DNA of 64,000 bases from an uncultured Kocuria sp. (GCF_947500125.1 NZ_CANMRA010000025.1:1-64000), one strand, 5' to 3'; counted from the stretch's first letter, positions 1 through 8,816 are shown. A program made the numbers and translations. The notes: generated by a model from the sequence alone, not told the origin.

Positions 1-411
1 CGGGCCGATGTGGAGGCCACCGCCGAAACCGCCGCGCTGATGCTGCACTCCTGGGACACCGCCACCGACCGCACCCAGACCGCCGCCGCCATCCGCGCCA
101 AACCGCTGATGTCCCAAGAGTGGGCCAATAACCAGGTCGAGCCGGAGCGCAACGGCAACCAGGCCGCCTGGCTGGAACCCGCTGAGCACCAGGCCTACAG
201 CGCGCCCAGCCTCGTGCCGGCTGTCGGTGACGTCTCCCGCGACGTTGCCAAGGACAAAGCGATCCGCGCCTACGACCTCACCTGGCGGTGGATCAGCCGC
301 GACGGCCACCAGATCGAGGCCACCGGCCAACGCCAAGTCGTCCTCTACCTCGAGAAGCACAGCGGGCAGTGGGACGTCGTCGGCCACCAGTCCAGCGACC
401 TGCCTCAGTGA
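1..411 (+). CDS. C-terminal part of a VirB8/TcpC-like conjugal transfer protein (cut by window edge)
   Basis: The frame is open from the first base, so the gene starts outside the window; the first in-window start would be GTG at 10. The visible 130 or so residues have the make-up of an NTF2-like periplasmic domain: an N-terminal helix, aromatic strands (LTWRWISRDG) and a final strand ending in a W-D-V-V-G pattern. Such domains are the extracytoplasmic part of VirB8/TcpC proteins that scaffold the secretion channel. That fits the type IV secretion operon at the other end of the window. The family call is by pattern only; another NTF2-like secreted protein is possible. Confidence 0.5.
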   Translation, partial: RADVEATAETAALMLHSWDTATDRTQTAAAIRAKPLMSQEWANNQVEPERNGNQAAWLEPAEHQAYSAPSLVPAVGDVSRDVAKDKAIRAYDLTWRWISRDGHQIEATGQRQVVLYLEKHSGQWDVVGHQSSDLPQ

Positions 412-468
412 CGACACGCGGCGGGCTGAAATATAGCTATTGTGCAATAGGTCTGTAAGACTGGCTCC

Positions 469-684
469 ATGAGTGAGTACAAGGCGCCGAAGATGTATGG
501 CCGCAAGGTCGCATTTAGCACGCGCTTTACGCCTGACCAGCACCGGCTTGCAGCTGAGGCTGCTGCTAGGGCGGGTCTGTCGATGGCGGAGTACCTTGGC
601 GCGTTGATCGAACGCGATGCGGGGCGGACCAACAAGCTCGACAACCCGCAGGAGGCGGAACTCCCGCTCAAGAACACCGCTTAA
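469..684 (+). CDS. small ribbon-helix-helix/MobC-like DNA-binding protein
   Basis: The 71-residue basic protein starts at ATG 469 with no strong Shine-Dalgarno sequence. Residues about 12-50 (KVAFSTRFTPDQ, then two helices ending MAEYLGALIERD) match the layout of a ribbon-helix-helix or mobilisation-accessory domain: one strand, then two helices with a turn after ARAGLS. It lies directly upstream of the replication initiator, separated by two hairpins. A copy-control or relaxosome-accessory role is plausible, but this is inference; no catalytic residues are present. Confidence 0.6.
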   Translation: MSEYKAPKMYGRKVAFSTRFTPDQHRLAAEAAARAGLSMAEYLGALIERDAGRTNKLDNPQEAELPLKNTA

Positions 685-690
685 ACGACT

Positions 691-718
691 GACGGTCCGC
701 CTGGCAGGGCGGACCGTC
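691..718 (+). terminator. 11-bp hairpin after the small DNA-binding gene
   Basis: Perfect arms at 691-701 and 708-718 enclose a 6-nt loop, starting 6 bases after the stop codon. There is no T-run, so it may be a non-canonical terminator or a binding site in the rep leader. Confidence 0.5.
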
Positions 719-727
719 GAAGTCAAT

Positions 728-760
728 CAGCTGTCGCAAGTTTGGCGACCGAGACAGCTG
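728..760 (+). repeat. inverted repeat in the rep leader
   Basis: The 8-bp arms CAGCTGTC (728-735) and GACAGCTG (753-760) flank an inner alternative hairpin GTCGC...GCGAC (733-749). The two pairings share bases and so exclude each other. They lie 55 bases ahead of the replication gene, a layout seen in leader or counter-transcript control of plasmid rep genes. The regulatory role is inferred. Confidence 0.4.
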
Positions 761-814
761 GTTCAACAGAAACCGGATGAGAACTGCATATGAACCCATT
801 ACCAGGGGACCGTT

Positions 815-2470
815 GTGTCCCCTAGTGTACCTGAGGCGCGTCCGCAAGTGGACCCCGCCTTACTCGACATTGCCCTTTTTTGCCCCGAGACCCCGGCCCG
901 CCGGTTTCTGGCGCACCACCGGATCGAGTACTTCCGGTGCGGTCAGACCAAGTCTCAGGCGTTCCCGAACCGTGGGCGGCCTGCTGGTGACTTCGCGTTC
1001 ATCCAGCTCAACCCGGCCGACTGGCTGAACTTCCTCGTCGTGGACGTCGATGACGAGGACGCGTTGTTGAACCTGATGCACCCGGCCGTGCCCGAGCCGA
1101 CCTGGATCATCGAGAACCCCCAGACTGGTCATGCCCAGGCCGGGTGGGCGATCGAACCGGTCTACCGGGGCGAGGGCGCTCGGCCAGGCCCGATCCGCTA
1201 CGCGGAGGCGGTGCAACGGGCCCTGGACCGCCTGGTGGACGGGGACCCCTGCTTCACCCGGTACCTGGTGCGCAACCCGGCCGCTCAGTTCCCGGCCGGG
1301 CGCGTGTGGTGGGGCCGCAGAGCCAGCCCATGGTCCCTAGGGGATCTCAAGGCGCACATGGTCGAGTACACCGACCCGTTCCACGACGAGGCTATTGACG
1401 GGCCCGCAGCACCATCCTGGGACCCGGGCACGCCCCTGCTGGGACAGTCCGGTATCCCGCGAGCCTCTGTCTCGGACACCGCCACGGAGGTGGGGCGCAA
1501 CACCGCGGTCTTCCGCGCCACCCGCCGGTGGCTGTGGGACCAGCGGCAGGCCCGCCACCAGACCCCCAGCGAGGCCGCCTCGATCGCCCACGCCAGGGCG
1601 CTCAACGCCCAGCTGCCCCACCCTCTGGCTGATGGGGAGGTCGCCTGTCTGGCGCGCTCGGCCGTCCGTCAGGTCAACGCCGGCAAGGGACGCCCCACCT
1701 CCACCAGTGGTTCCGATGCTGCCCACGAGTATCTAGCGCGGATGGGCCGCCGCGGCGGGAAGGCCAGGACCGAGGCCAAGGTGCGTGCGGCGGCAGACAA
1801 CGCCGCCCAGGCCCGCCAGGCCCGCACCCGCCGTGTGGGGCAGCTGCGGGCTCTAGCGGTGCAGTTGCGGGCGGCGGGGGCGACCTACCGGGCCATCGCC
1901 GAGGCCGTAGGGCGTACTACACGCACCGTGATGGCCTGGTTGAAAAACGAGCCCACCACACCCGCTGGCAGCCCCGTCGAGGAGGGTGAAATTCTCCAAG
2001 CAACAGGTATTGGTTCCGCCCCAAAGGTGTGCCCCGCGCCCTCCCCTAGTGTGGAAGTGCCCCCCGGACCTGCCGATGAAGAGGATGCCCCCGTGACGAG
2101 TGAACCCGCCTACCAGTGGCCCGAAGGCGTCCTGCTTGGAGAACCCGACCCCGACTTCCGGGATCGGCTCCTCCCTGAGCACCGCGGTCTCACTCTCTGG
2201 GTGCCTCTGGACTACTTGGAGGATCATCCCACTGGCTCCGGGTACTGGTCTTTCACGACCGCCTCCGACTACTGGGAGACAGTCAAGGACGGACCGTTCC
2301 ACGGCGCTGCGCTGGGTGGGCGAGAACTGCACGTCACTGAAGTGGGGGCCCGGGTCGGCAAACTCCACGGACTGCGCTTCCCACACCTGACCGCTGTCTC
2401 CTACGAGGTCACTCGAGTCGCTGGCGAGTCCCGGTGGTCAGCACGGTTCCCCGGCTACATCGTCCACTGA
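815..2470 (+). CDS. repA: plasmid replication initiator (RepA, replicase/PriCT type)
   Basis: The 551-residue protein starts at GTG 815, five bases after AGGGGA. The N-terminal 200 or so residues carry the replicase pattern of actinobacterial and ColE2/pAL5000-like initiators: LVVDVDDEDA, then IIENPQTGHAQAGWAI and RNPAAQFP. The middle (about 225-300) looks like a PriCT-1 domain with RNTAVFRATRRWLWD. A helix-turn-helix sits near 350-375 (ATYRAIAEAVGRTTRTVMAWL). The C-terminal 130 residues are not recognised and may be a fused extra domain, since related initiators are usually shorter. It would bind the origin and start theta replication, priming at the origin. Confidence 0.85.
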   Translation: MSPSVPEARPQVDPALLDIALFCPETPARRFLAHHRIEYFRCGQTKSQAFPNRGRPAGDFAFIQLNPADWLNFLVVDVDDEDALLNLMHPAVPEPTWIIENPQTGHAQAGWAIEPVYRGEGARPGPIRYAEAVQRALDRLVDGDPCFTRYLVRNPAAQFPAGRVWWGRRASPWSLGDLKAHMVEYTDPFHDEAIDGPAAPSWDPGTPLLGQSGIPRASVSDTATEVGRNTAVFRATRRWLWDQRQARHQTPSEAASIAHARALNAQLPHPLADGEVACLARSAVRQVNAGKGRPTSTSGSDAAHEYLARMGRRGGKARTEAKVRAAADNAAQARQARTRRVGQLRALAVQLRAAGATYRAIAEAVGRTTRTVMAWLKNEPTTPAGSPVEEGEILQATGIGSAPKVCPAPSPSVEVPPGPADEEDAPVTSEPAYQWPEGVLLGEPDPDFRDRLLPEHRGLTLWVPLDYLEDHPTGSGYWSFTTASDYWETVKDGPFHGAALGGRELHVTEVGARVGKLHGLRFPHLTAVSYEVTRVAGESRWSARFPGYIVH

Positions 2471-2551
2471 CGCGTCGCGTCCAAGGTCAGTGCCACAGTG
2501 CTCTCAGGGACTTCGCTGTCCCCGGGCCTGTCCGACCGCTAGCTGGTCCGG

Positions 2552-3184
2552 TCAGGAACGCGGCCGACGGTGGTGAGGTGCGGGAGTGAGGATCACCGCG
2601 AACATCTCCTGCAAGGCAGCGAGGTCATGGTCTTCGGCTGCGGCCCGGGACGCAGCGTCGTTGAGTGCCCCGGTGACCTGGGTCCAGTCCAACCACCAGC
2701 CGGCGGCTACGGCCACTGAGTCGAAGAAGAAGCGCTGGGTGCGCCCGTTGCCCTCCCGGAACGGATGCAGATAGTTGACCTGGTCATAGTGATAGGCCAA
2801 CCGTTCGATGAACCGGTCCCGATCCAAGTGCTGCAGGTAGCGGTCCTGGCGGAGCTGATCGAAGACGAAACCGGCCGAGCGAGTGATCATCGACACCGGC
2901 AAGAACGGCTGCGCCCCCGGGACCGTCTTGCGCAGATCCACGGTGCGCAACTGCCCCGCCCAGGGATAGACGTCCTGGAACAGGTGACGGTGAATGGCTT
3001 GCAGCTCAACCAAATCTCGGGTGGGCGCCGGTGGATGGCGCCACAGCTGCAGGGTGCGGACCGCCACCAGGTCGGCTTCCGCGGCGGCGAGCTCTACGGC
3101 GGTGCGTGCGCCGATCAGGTTAGTCAGAATCCCGGTGTGCGGGTCCAGATAAGGGTCACGGTGCGGGCCTGGGGCCTCACTCAA
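2552..3184 (-). CDS. Fic-domain toxin (AMPylase)
   Basis: Fic proteins transfer AMP to target proteins. The catalytic motif HPFREGNGRTQRFFF is intact, including the catalytic His, the Glu and the two Gly. The upstream part, DPYLDPHTGILTNLIGARTA with an LVELQAIHRHLFQDVYPWAG stretch, is the classic Fic N-terminal half. The frame stays open upstream to 3343, but the Fic domain begins at TTG 3184, and that codon overlaps the antitoxin stop (TTGAGTGA). I therefore chose this rare start: about 210 residues, translationally coupled to the antitoxin. Expected to stabilise the plasmid by post-segregational killing. Confidence 0.85.
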   Translation of the reverse strand: MSEAPGPHRDPYLDPHTGILTNLIGARTAVELAAAEADLVAVRTLQLWRHPPAPTRDLVELQAIHRHLFQDVYPWAGQLRTVDLRKTVPGAQPFLPVSMITRSAGFVFDQLRQDRYLQHLDRDRFIERLAYHYDQVNYLHPFREGNGRTQRFFFDSVAVAAGWWLDWTQVTGALNDAASRAAAEDHDLAALQEMFAVILTPAPHHRRPRS

Positions 3185-3374
3185 GGCCGTAGCGGGCGCG
3201 CGTGCGCCGAACCAGCTCCTCGACCTCGAGCCCACCCTCGGCGAAACGATCCAGCTCCGCCCGGGTCGCTGTGGTGACGTGGAGTCCTTCCATGGCAGCA
3301 CTGTGCACCACGGAGGCCACCTGCTGTGCCCGGTCCACCTCAAGGGCCGGCGGCAGAATGTGCTGCTGTGCCAT
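3177..3374 (-). CDS. Fic antitoxin (VbhA/FicA-like)
   Basis: The 65-residue protein begins at ATG 3374 behind GGGGAGG. Residues about 25-31 contain S-A-A-M-E-G, which fits the class I inhibitory motif [S/T]xxxE[G/N]. Its Glu pushes the ATP gamma-phosphate out of the Fic active site. The gene is upstream of and overlaps the toxin gene, the usual antitoxin-first order. Confidence 0.8.
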   Translation of the reverse strand: MAQQHILPPALEVDRAQQVASVVHSAAMEGLHVTTATRAELDRFAEGGLEVEELVRRTRARYGLE

Positions 3375-3682
3375 GGAACCTCCCCGGTGGTGTGCTGGGC
3401 CGTGCTGTGCGCACTAGTCTACCAAGCCCCCTGAACAGCGGCTGGAACCATGTCCTCCCCCGCCCCGTAGAGCAACTACCAAGGCGATCTCTCCCAGTGC
3501 TATACCACCGGCTGGGATGAGTTGCGCACCACTAGCTGCCCTAAGACACAGGAGGGGTTACCGCACATTTTCTCGGCCCCGAGGAGCCTCCAAAACGCTT
3601 GCCCAGGCGAAGCTTGGGGCGCCTCAGCGTCTACCCGCTGACTTGTCCAGCAGCATCACAACACATTGCTGGCAAAAGTGGG

Positions 3683-3694
3683 AATAGTACTAAC
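3683..3694. repeat. TAGTACTA palindrome, copy 1
   Basis: AATAGTACTAAC contains the self-complementary octamer TAGTACTA at 3685-3692. Outlying copy of the par-region motif. Confidence 0.5.
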
Positions 3695-3920
3695 GGAACC
3701 TTTCCGCTTTTGCCTCCTGCATACCTGGCCCGAGGCAACTTGCCTAGGGCCACGCACATCCGGCTCAGTGTCCATGCCGGCCTTCGTCTTACTGCAGCCA
3801 TACTCGCGCCAAAGGAAACCCACGCCGACGATCGATCCACCGGATTGCCTCGCTCTGGAGCGGCTGGGCTCGAGTCCCCTGGCCCTCGGTGTGTGACATG
3901 GAAGAACTTTGCACTTTAGC

Positions 3921-3953
3921 CAATAGCACTATTGACAGTATTAGTACTAATAC
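3921..3953. repeat. paired palindromes of the par-region motif, copy 2
   Basis: CAATAGCACTATTG (3921-3934) is a 6-bp inverted repeat with a 2-base centre. It is followed at once by the perfect 16-bp palindrome at 3938-3953, centred on TAGTACTA. This is the most elaborate copy of the motif. Confidence 0.55.
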
Positions 3954-4422
3954 AGTTAGAGATCGGCTTGTCAGTCGATGTGTCAAAAGGTGCATGTCAC
4001 GGAGACTTGCCATAGAGAGGTACGTCAAGGTATTTGGTGTCGTAAATGTGCGGCGGTGTTTTGAGACTGGAAATCCCTCATATCGCGCAGGTGAAGGGGG
4101 TCGGCGGGGCTCCCCCTCGGCGCGCCAGAGAGGCAGCAGTTGACCTGATTTTGGGCGACCCCGGCGAGGAAGGGGGAAGTCGTGAATGCAGGTCTAGCAC
4201 GACCAGGAAGGTCAGGGGCGTGGATCCTTCTGGATCCTGGGCCCGACATAGGACAAAGCGGCGGGATGCTCGTGGTCGGCCCCGGCGAAATGAGAAGGAC
4301 TCTGGTTGCAAAAAGAGGGTTCCGGCGGTCTCCATCGGCACACCACAGGATGTGACGCGTCAGCGAGCCTAAGTGTTGAAGCGCACAAGCTTGCTAACTC
4401 CTCTCTTAGTGGCTTTGCTGGG

Positions 4423-4440
4423 AATAGGACTATTAGTACC
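4423..4440. repeat. par-region motif, copy 3
   Basis: AATAGGACTATT is a 5-bp inverted repeat around GA. It is followed by TTAGTACC, a degenerate second half, the same order as in copy 2. Confidence 0.45.
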
Positions 4441-4599
4441 TGCAGTAGTAGGCAGGGCATTGGCGACGGCGTGCCGGTCCCCTCCGTCATGCCTTGATCG
4501 GGCCCCTTGTTGCCAGGCAGTTGCGGTAGGTATTCCATGCCGTGGTGGGGCCCGCACCGAGGCGACTTCAGCAGAGGGACATGGGAAGCTTATGCTGTG

Positions 4600-4620
4600 A
4601 ATAGTACTAAAACTAGTAAA
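4600..4620. repeat. par-region motif, copy 4
   Basis: AATAGTACTAAAACTAGTAAA contains TAGTACTA at 4602-4609 and a further TAGT half-site. It lies in a locally AT-rich stretch that also has TTATTAGTGG just downstream. Confidence 0.45.
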
Positions 4621-4764
4621 AGAGTTATTAGTGGTAATTTTGTACGCTCTCCATCTGTAAGGTAGGCCTGGCCGGCGCCTTCGGGGTCGAGAAACAGAAA
4701 GTACAGAGGGGTTCCCAGCGATAACAACCTCCATCTGTCGCAAAGGATTCGCCCTGGAACTGTG

Positions 4765-5678
4765 TCAGACGGTGGCGTGGTCGTGAGCTCGTAGCTGGAG
4801 GAGGGCCAAGGCGGTGAGAGGGATATCCACCCTGAGCTCGACAGCGGTGGTGACGAAGGCTCCGAGTATGTGCTCGCCTTCGTAGGGCAGCCCGGCGGTG
4901 ACGTCGCGGTAGAGGGAGGAGGTGAAGCCCGAGCCCGGTGCGGTCAGCGTGACCATCATGGCGTCCTGCTCAGGCCGGGGCATCGGGTGGCCGGAGGCCA
5001 CGGTGACTTGCTCCACCTCGGCGATGACGTCGCGGACGAACTGTTCCCCGTCAGGAACGGCCACGATGTTCCCGACCGGGGCGCGCATCAGGCAGGTGAT
5101 GACCCCGGCGGTGGTGATGAATGCTCACTTGTGCCACATGGCGGCCAGTACGTCCTCGGAGATCGTGGCTTCGATCCCGGGCACAGACAGCTCTTGGTGG
5201 ATGCGGCGGATCCGGTCGGTGACCGACCCGGACTGCGGCCCGAGGGTCAGGGTGGCGATCGGGTGCATCTGGTGGATCGCCCCGTCTTCGCTCACGGTGG
5301 CGACCACCTTCACGATCCCCCCAGCACCTGGGCCGCTCTGAAACGGTTGGTGAGCGCCGTCAGGTGCGCCATGCCATTGAGGAAGGGCAGAATCATTGTC
5401 TCCTCGCCCAACGCGGGGGCGATCTGGTCGATCACGGTGGGCAGGGCGCCGGCCTTGACCGCCACGACAACCAGGTCATAGGTGCCTTTCAGGTCCTTGG
5501 TGGTGACCGTGGCTACTGGGACGGTCTCCTTGCCACCGGGCCCGTTCAGGCGCAACCCGTCCCGAAGCTGCTCGGCGAGCCGGGGGCGGACCAGGAAGGT
5601 GACGTTGCGGCCCGCTTGGATCAGCCTGGCCCCGAAGTACCCGCCAGTGGCACCAGCTCCAGCGATCAGGATCCTCAT
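4765..5678 (-). pseudogene. broken 2-dehydropantoate 2-reductase (ketopantoate reductase-like)
   Basis: Read from 5678 downward the protein begins MRILIAGAGATGGYFGARL, the NADP-binding Rossmann loop of the ApbA/PanE family, followed by DLVVVAVKAG. At about 5310-5313 the homology jumps frame (VKVVATVSEDGAIHQM continues in another frame). In that frame an in-frame TGA at 5125-5127 falls where relatives have W in the W-x-K-W/F stretch, after which LMRAPVG resumes to 4765. One frameshift plus one nonsense codon indicate a decayed gene; a sequencing error could explain one lesion but less easily both. Confidence 0.8.
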
Positions 5679-5816
5679 CGGTTCAATCCTTCCAATCTCG
5701 CCTAGGGAAAGGTTCCATCGATCCGTTCCCAGACGAGTGACTTCTCGTCCTTGCGAGTGTACGGAGATTAAGACCCGGTACAGGTCTGGTGGAACGCACC
5801 TGGCATCCTTTACCCC

Positions 5817-5830
5817 TAATAGTACTTTTA
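5817..5830. repeat. par-region motif, copy 5
   Basis: TAATAGTACTTTTA carries AGTACT (5821-5826) in an AT-rich patch between the broken reductase and parA. The rest of 5679-6179 shows no supported gene. Confidence 0.4.
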
Positions 5831-6144
5831 GTGGTTATTTCTAGGTTCGGGGCTTGGGGAAATGCGTTTGGTCGGCATGACTGGGACCACGGCGGGATGG
5901 CAAGTGTTGATCCGTCTGCTGTGGCAGCCATGACGCCCGGCAGGGAAGAGCATCTTTGGGTAAGCGCGCCATGTAGGACTTCAAGGATGGAGCCAGCTCA
6001 CTTCTCCAAACAGTCCTTCACCAGACGGTATGGAACAGCAGTATGAGCGTGCCGGCGGTTGTGAAGCATCGGTGAGTCGTACAACAGAAATTGGCCGGAT
6101 GAGCCTCGGATAGGCACGTGAGCAAGTGGACGACAGACTGCCTC

Positions 6145-6158
6145 TAACAGTACTGTTA
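6145..6158. promoter_or_regulatory. 14-bp palindrome directly upstream of parA
   Basis: TAACAGTACTGTTA is a perfect palindrome, 21 bases before the parA ATG and just ahead of its GGAG. It has the same AGTACT core as the upstream copies. The position suits an operator for autoregulation by ParA or the ParB-like protein. Confidence 0.6.
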
Positions 6159-6179
6159 CCTCTATTGGAGGTTCTATCT

Positions 6180-6974
6180 ATGACGACGCGCATTCTCGCC
6201 CTGTGTAACCAGAAGGGCGGCGTGGGTAAATCCACGACCACCTTCCACCTCGCTCGGGCTGCTATCACTGCCGGTCAACGGGTGCTGGTGGTCGACCTTG
6301 ACCCGCAGGGCAACCTGACCAGTGTCGCCGCGGCTGAGTCCGTACCGGAGGATCAGGTGGGAGTGGCGGATGTGCTCAGCTCCCGGGCCGAGGAAACCGC
6401 CCGGGACGTGATCGTGCCCGGGGTGTGGGAGGGCCTGGACGTGCTGCCCACCACGGGGGAGACCCTCGGGTTCGTCCGTGACGAGCTCGTGGTCGCCGGG
6501 GCCGGACGAGAGGGCCGGTTGCGGGAGGCTCTCGCCAAAGTCGCCGCAGACTACGACCTAATTCTCATTGACTGCGCCCCTAGCTTGGATCAACTGACCA
6601 TCAATGGGCTTACTGCCGCCGATGCAGCGGTGGTGGTCACCCAGTCGAAGCTGTGGAGCGCCAACGGGCTAGCCCACCTGCTGACCACCATCGACAATGT
6701 GCGCCGCTACTACAGCCCGGAGCTGTCCGTGGCCGGGATCATCGTCAATCAGCACGAGGAGCACACAGTGGCCGGTCGCCATTGGCGCCAGGAGCTTCAA
6801 GAGGCCGCCACAGCGCGGTCCTTGACGGTACTGACTCCGCCGGTGCCCAAGCGCGCCGCGATCGCCGATGCGACCGAGGCCGCCCGGGGCCTGGACGAGT
6901 GGGGCACCAGTGAAGCGGCCTTGCTGGCCAGCATCTATGCCGACTACCTCATCACCCTGGAAGGAATCCGCTGA
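6180..6974 (+). CDS. parA: ParA-type partition ATPase
   Basis: The 264-residue protein starts at ATG 6180 behind TTGGAGG (an in-frame upstream extension to 6126 lacks homology). It begins with the deviant Walker A NQKGGVGKSTT (about 11-21), followed by VVDLDPQGNLTS and LIDCAPSLDQLTINGL, the Walker A' and B region. It would drive segregation of plasmid copies by ATP-dependent movement on the nucleoid, with the protein encoded immediately downstream as its DNA-binding partner. There is no N-terminal HTH, so repression is likely done by the partner. Confidence 0.9.
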   Translation: MTTRILALCNQKGGVGKSTTTFHLARAAITAGQRVLVVDLDPQGNLTSVAAAESVPEDQVGVADVLSSRAEETARDVIVPGVWEGLDVLPTTGETLGFVRDELVVAGAGREGRLREALAKVAADYDLILIDCAPSLDQLTINGLTAADAAVVVTQSKLWSANGLAHLLTTIDNVRRYYSPELSVAGIIVNQHEEHTVAGRHWRQELQEAATARSLTVLTPPVPKRAAIADATEAARGLDEWGTSEAALLASIYADYLITLEGIR

Positions 6975-7354
6975 TGGGCCGGCCCGCACCGCGCAAGTCC
7001 AGCCTGGCCGGAAGCACCCCGGTCACCCCGCCGGCTGAAGCGGCCCCAGCCGACTCTGCACCCCAGGCCCCAGCTACTCCGACAGCAGAAGGGCCGCCAG
7101 CGGCTCCTGCGCCCGAGAAGAAGAGCAAGTACCCGCCGAAGGTCTCCTTCTACCAGGACCCGGCCGACACCGCCCGGGTGCGCGGGGCCATCCTGCACAC
7201 CCAGGTGGCTGAGGGCACCCGGTCGCTTTCGGACTTCATCAACAACGCCGTGATGGTTGAGGTGCAGCGGCTGGAGGCCAAGTACAACGGGGGGCATCCC
7301 TTCCCCGGAGTCGGTGCCCGAGGGCTGCCCCAAGGCCGTCCCATGGGGCGCTGA
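6974..7354 (+). CDS. ParB/ParG-like centromere-binding protein
   Basis: This 126-residue protein overlaps the parA stop by one base (TGATG). Residues about 1-50 are Pro/Ala-rich and probably disordered, with KKSKYPP. A compact C-terminal domain (about 54-95) reads KVSFYQDPADTARVRGAILHTQ...SLSDFINNAVMVEVQRLE, the strand-helix-helix pattern of a ribbon-helix-helix DNA binder. Gene order and size match small type Ib partner proteins. It is the best candidate to bind the TAGTACTA-type palindromes upstream. Confidence 0.75.
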   Translation: MGRPAPRKSSLAGSTPVTPPAEAAPADSAPQAPATPTAEGPPAAPAPEKKSKYPPKVSFYQDPADTARVRGAILHTQVAEGTRSLSDFINNAVMVEVQRLEAKYNGGHPFPGVGARGLPQGRPMGR

Positions 7355-7421
7355 TTCCCAGATTAGGCAGCTGGACGGCTTGTGCTGTCCTGTTCCGCCC
7401 GAAGCAAGTCGGCGCTGGACG

Positions 7422-8816
7422 ATGTCAATCGTGAGACCCACTTGGACGGGTACACCTATAGCGAGGAAACAATTGACCAACTTCACGGACGACCAAAAGG
7501 TCTACGTCACCCCCCGGGGAACTCAGATGCATGGGGATTCCTTGGAGCTACTAGGAGCTCTGGATGACGAAACCGTGGACCTAATCGTGACCAGTCCTCC
7601 TTTCGCCCTTCAGCGGAAGAAGGCCTACGGCAACGAAAATCAGGAAGCGTATGTCGACTGGCTCGCACAGTTTGGCCAAGCTGCCAAGCGCGTCCTGAAG
7701 CCGACGGGGAGTCTTGTCATTGACCTCGGTAATGCCTACCGCCAAGGCAGCCCAACGAGGTCCCTCTATCCGTATCGCGTACTACTTAAGTTCGTCGACG
7801 AACTTGAGTACCATCTTGCCGAAGAATTTTTTTGGTACAACCCGGCGAAGCTGCCTAGCCCTCTTGAATGGGTGAATAAGCGGCGTATTCGTGTCAAGGA
7901 TGCCGTCAACACCGTATGGTGGTTCTCGAAGACGGAGTGGCCGCAGGCTGATGTGAACCAGGTTCTGCTGCCATACTCGAAGAATATGCAGCGTCTGCTC
8001 AAGGATCCGGAGAAGTATTACAAGGCGACTCTGCGCCCAAGCGAGCACTCCATCTCCAAGCACTTCGGTACGAACAACGGCGGCGCCATTCCGTCAAACC
8101 TTCTGCAGATCCCCAACACTGACTCAAGCTCGGCTTACTTGAAGAAATGCCGCGCACTCGGCATCAAGTCGCACCCTGCGCGTTTCCCAGCCAACCTGCC
8201 TAAGTTCTTTATTGAGTTTCTCACGAATCCCGGGGACCTTGTCGTGGACATTTTCTCTGGGTCGAATACGACAGGAATGGTCGCTGAACGGCTTGGACGA
8301 CGTTGGTATTCGTTCGAGCTGAGCCGGGACTATGCCGCCCTTTCCATCATGCGGTTCCTTCCCGGTCTGGCTCCGCAGGATGCCGGGAAGCTGTACGACG
8401 AGGCAAAATTGAGGACGGTGTCCCTTCCGGAGGAAGGTCGGTCGCTCCTTGCCACGATGGCGAAAACTCTCGAAGAGGACGCGGATAAGGCTGTGGCGGC
8501 AGCCGAGGAGGCGTTGGCGATTGCCGTTGAGGATCATTTGGAGGCCAAGGGTCGGCGCAAGAAAGCCAAGGATGCAAGCCGTGAGGTTCTGATCGTAGGT
8601 CCCACCGATCTTGTGGAGATCGCGGACGCAGCCTTGGCGCGGGCGGAGGAGGACTTGGCAGCTCGGTCTGCAACCATGCGCGCAGCAAAGCGCGATCTTT
8701 CTCAGGCGAAAAAACGTAGCGAGCTGGGACGCGCCTTGCTTGAAGACTTCGATGCCTATTACGACACGACTAAGTTCTTGGTGGAGGTAGACGAGCTTGC
8801 GGCCTCGGTGGAGTAG
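7422..8816 (+). CDS. DNA methyltransferase of a defence operon (beta-class N4/N6 type)
   Basis: From ATG 7422 the protein has 464 residues; a TTG at 7473 with GAGGAA in front is a credible alternative start. The catalytic motif TSPPF (about 57-61) precedes the AdoMet motif VDIFSGSNTTG (about 270-280), the order of beta-class amino-methyltransferases. SPPF is common in N4-cytosine enzymes. After about residue 300 there is a long charged coiled-coil extension not found in solitary methylases. It is the first gene of a compact operon with helicase and SMC-like ATPase genes, so it probably marks self DNA. Confidence 0.85.
   Translation: MSIVRPTWTGTPIARKQLTNFTDDQKVYVTPRGTQMHGDSLELLGALDDETVDLIVTSPPFALQRKKAYGNENQEAYVDWLAQFGQAAKRVLKPTGSLVIDLGNAYRQGSPTRSLYPYRVLLKFVDELEYHLAEEFFWYNPAKLPSPLEWVNKRRIRVKDAVNTVWWFSKTEWPQADVNQVLLPYSKNMQRLLKDPEKYYKATLRPSEHSISKHFGTNNGGAIPSNLLQIPNTDSSSAYLKKCRALGIKSHPARFPANLPKFFIEFLTNPGDLVVDIFSGSNTTGMVAERLGRRWYSFELSRDYAALSIMRFLPGLAPQDAGKLYDEAKLRTVSLPEEGRSLLATMAKTLEEDADKAVAAAEEALAIAVEDHLEAKGRRKKAKDASREVLIVGPTDLVEIADAALARAEEDLAARSATMRAAKRDLSQAKKRSELGRALLEDFDAYYDTTKFLVEVDELAASVE

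Larger units (their letters stand above)
3375..4764. other. long intergenic zone upstream of the partition region
   Basis: About 1.4 kb with only short frames on both strands, none with family resemblance or actinobacterial codon bias. It carries AT-rich palindromes built on TAGTACTA (separate entries) that recur up to parA. It may be centromere or old decayed DNA; no gene is supported. Confidence 0.5.

Noticed and set aside
3599-4743. Several 60-130 codon frames between fic and the broken reductase
   Set aside because: They lie on both strands with no ribosome-binding sites, codon bias or motifs.
5125-5127. In-frame TGA in the reductase as a possible selenocysteine codon
   Set aside because: Relatives have Trp here, no SECIS-like element is seen, and a separate frameshift lies upstream; a pseudogene is simpler.
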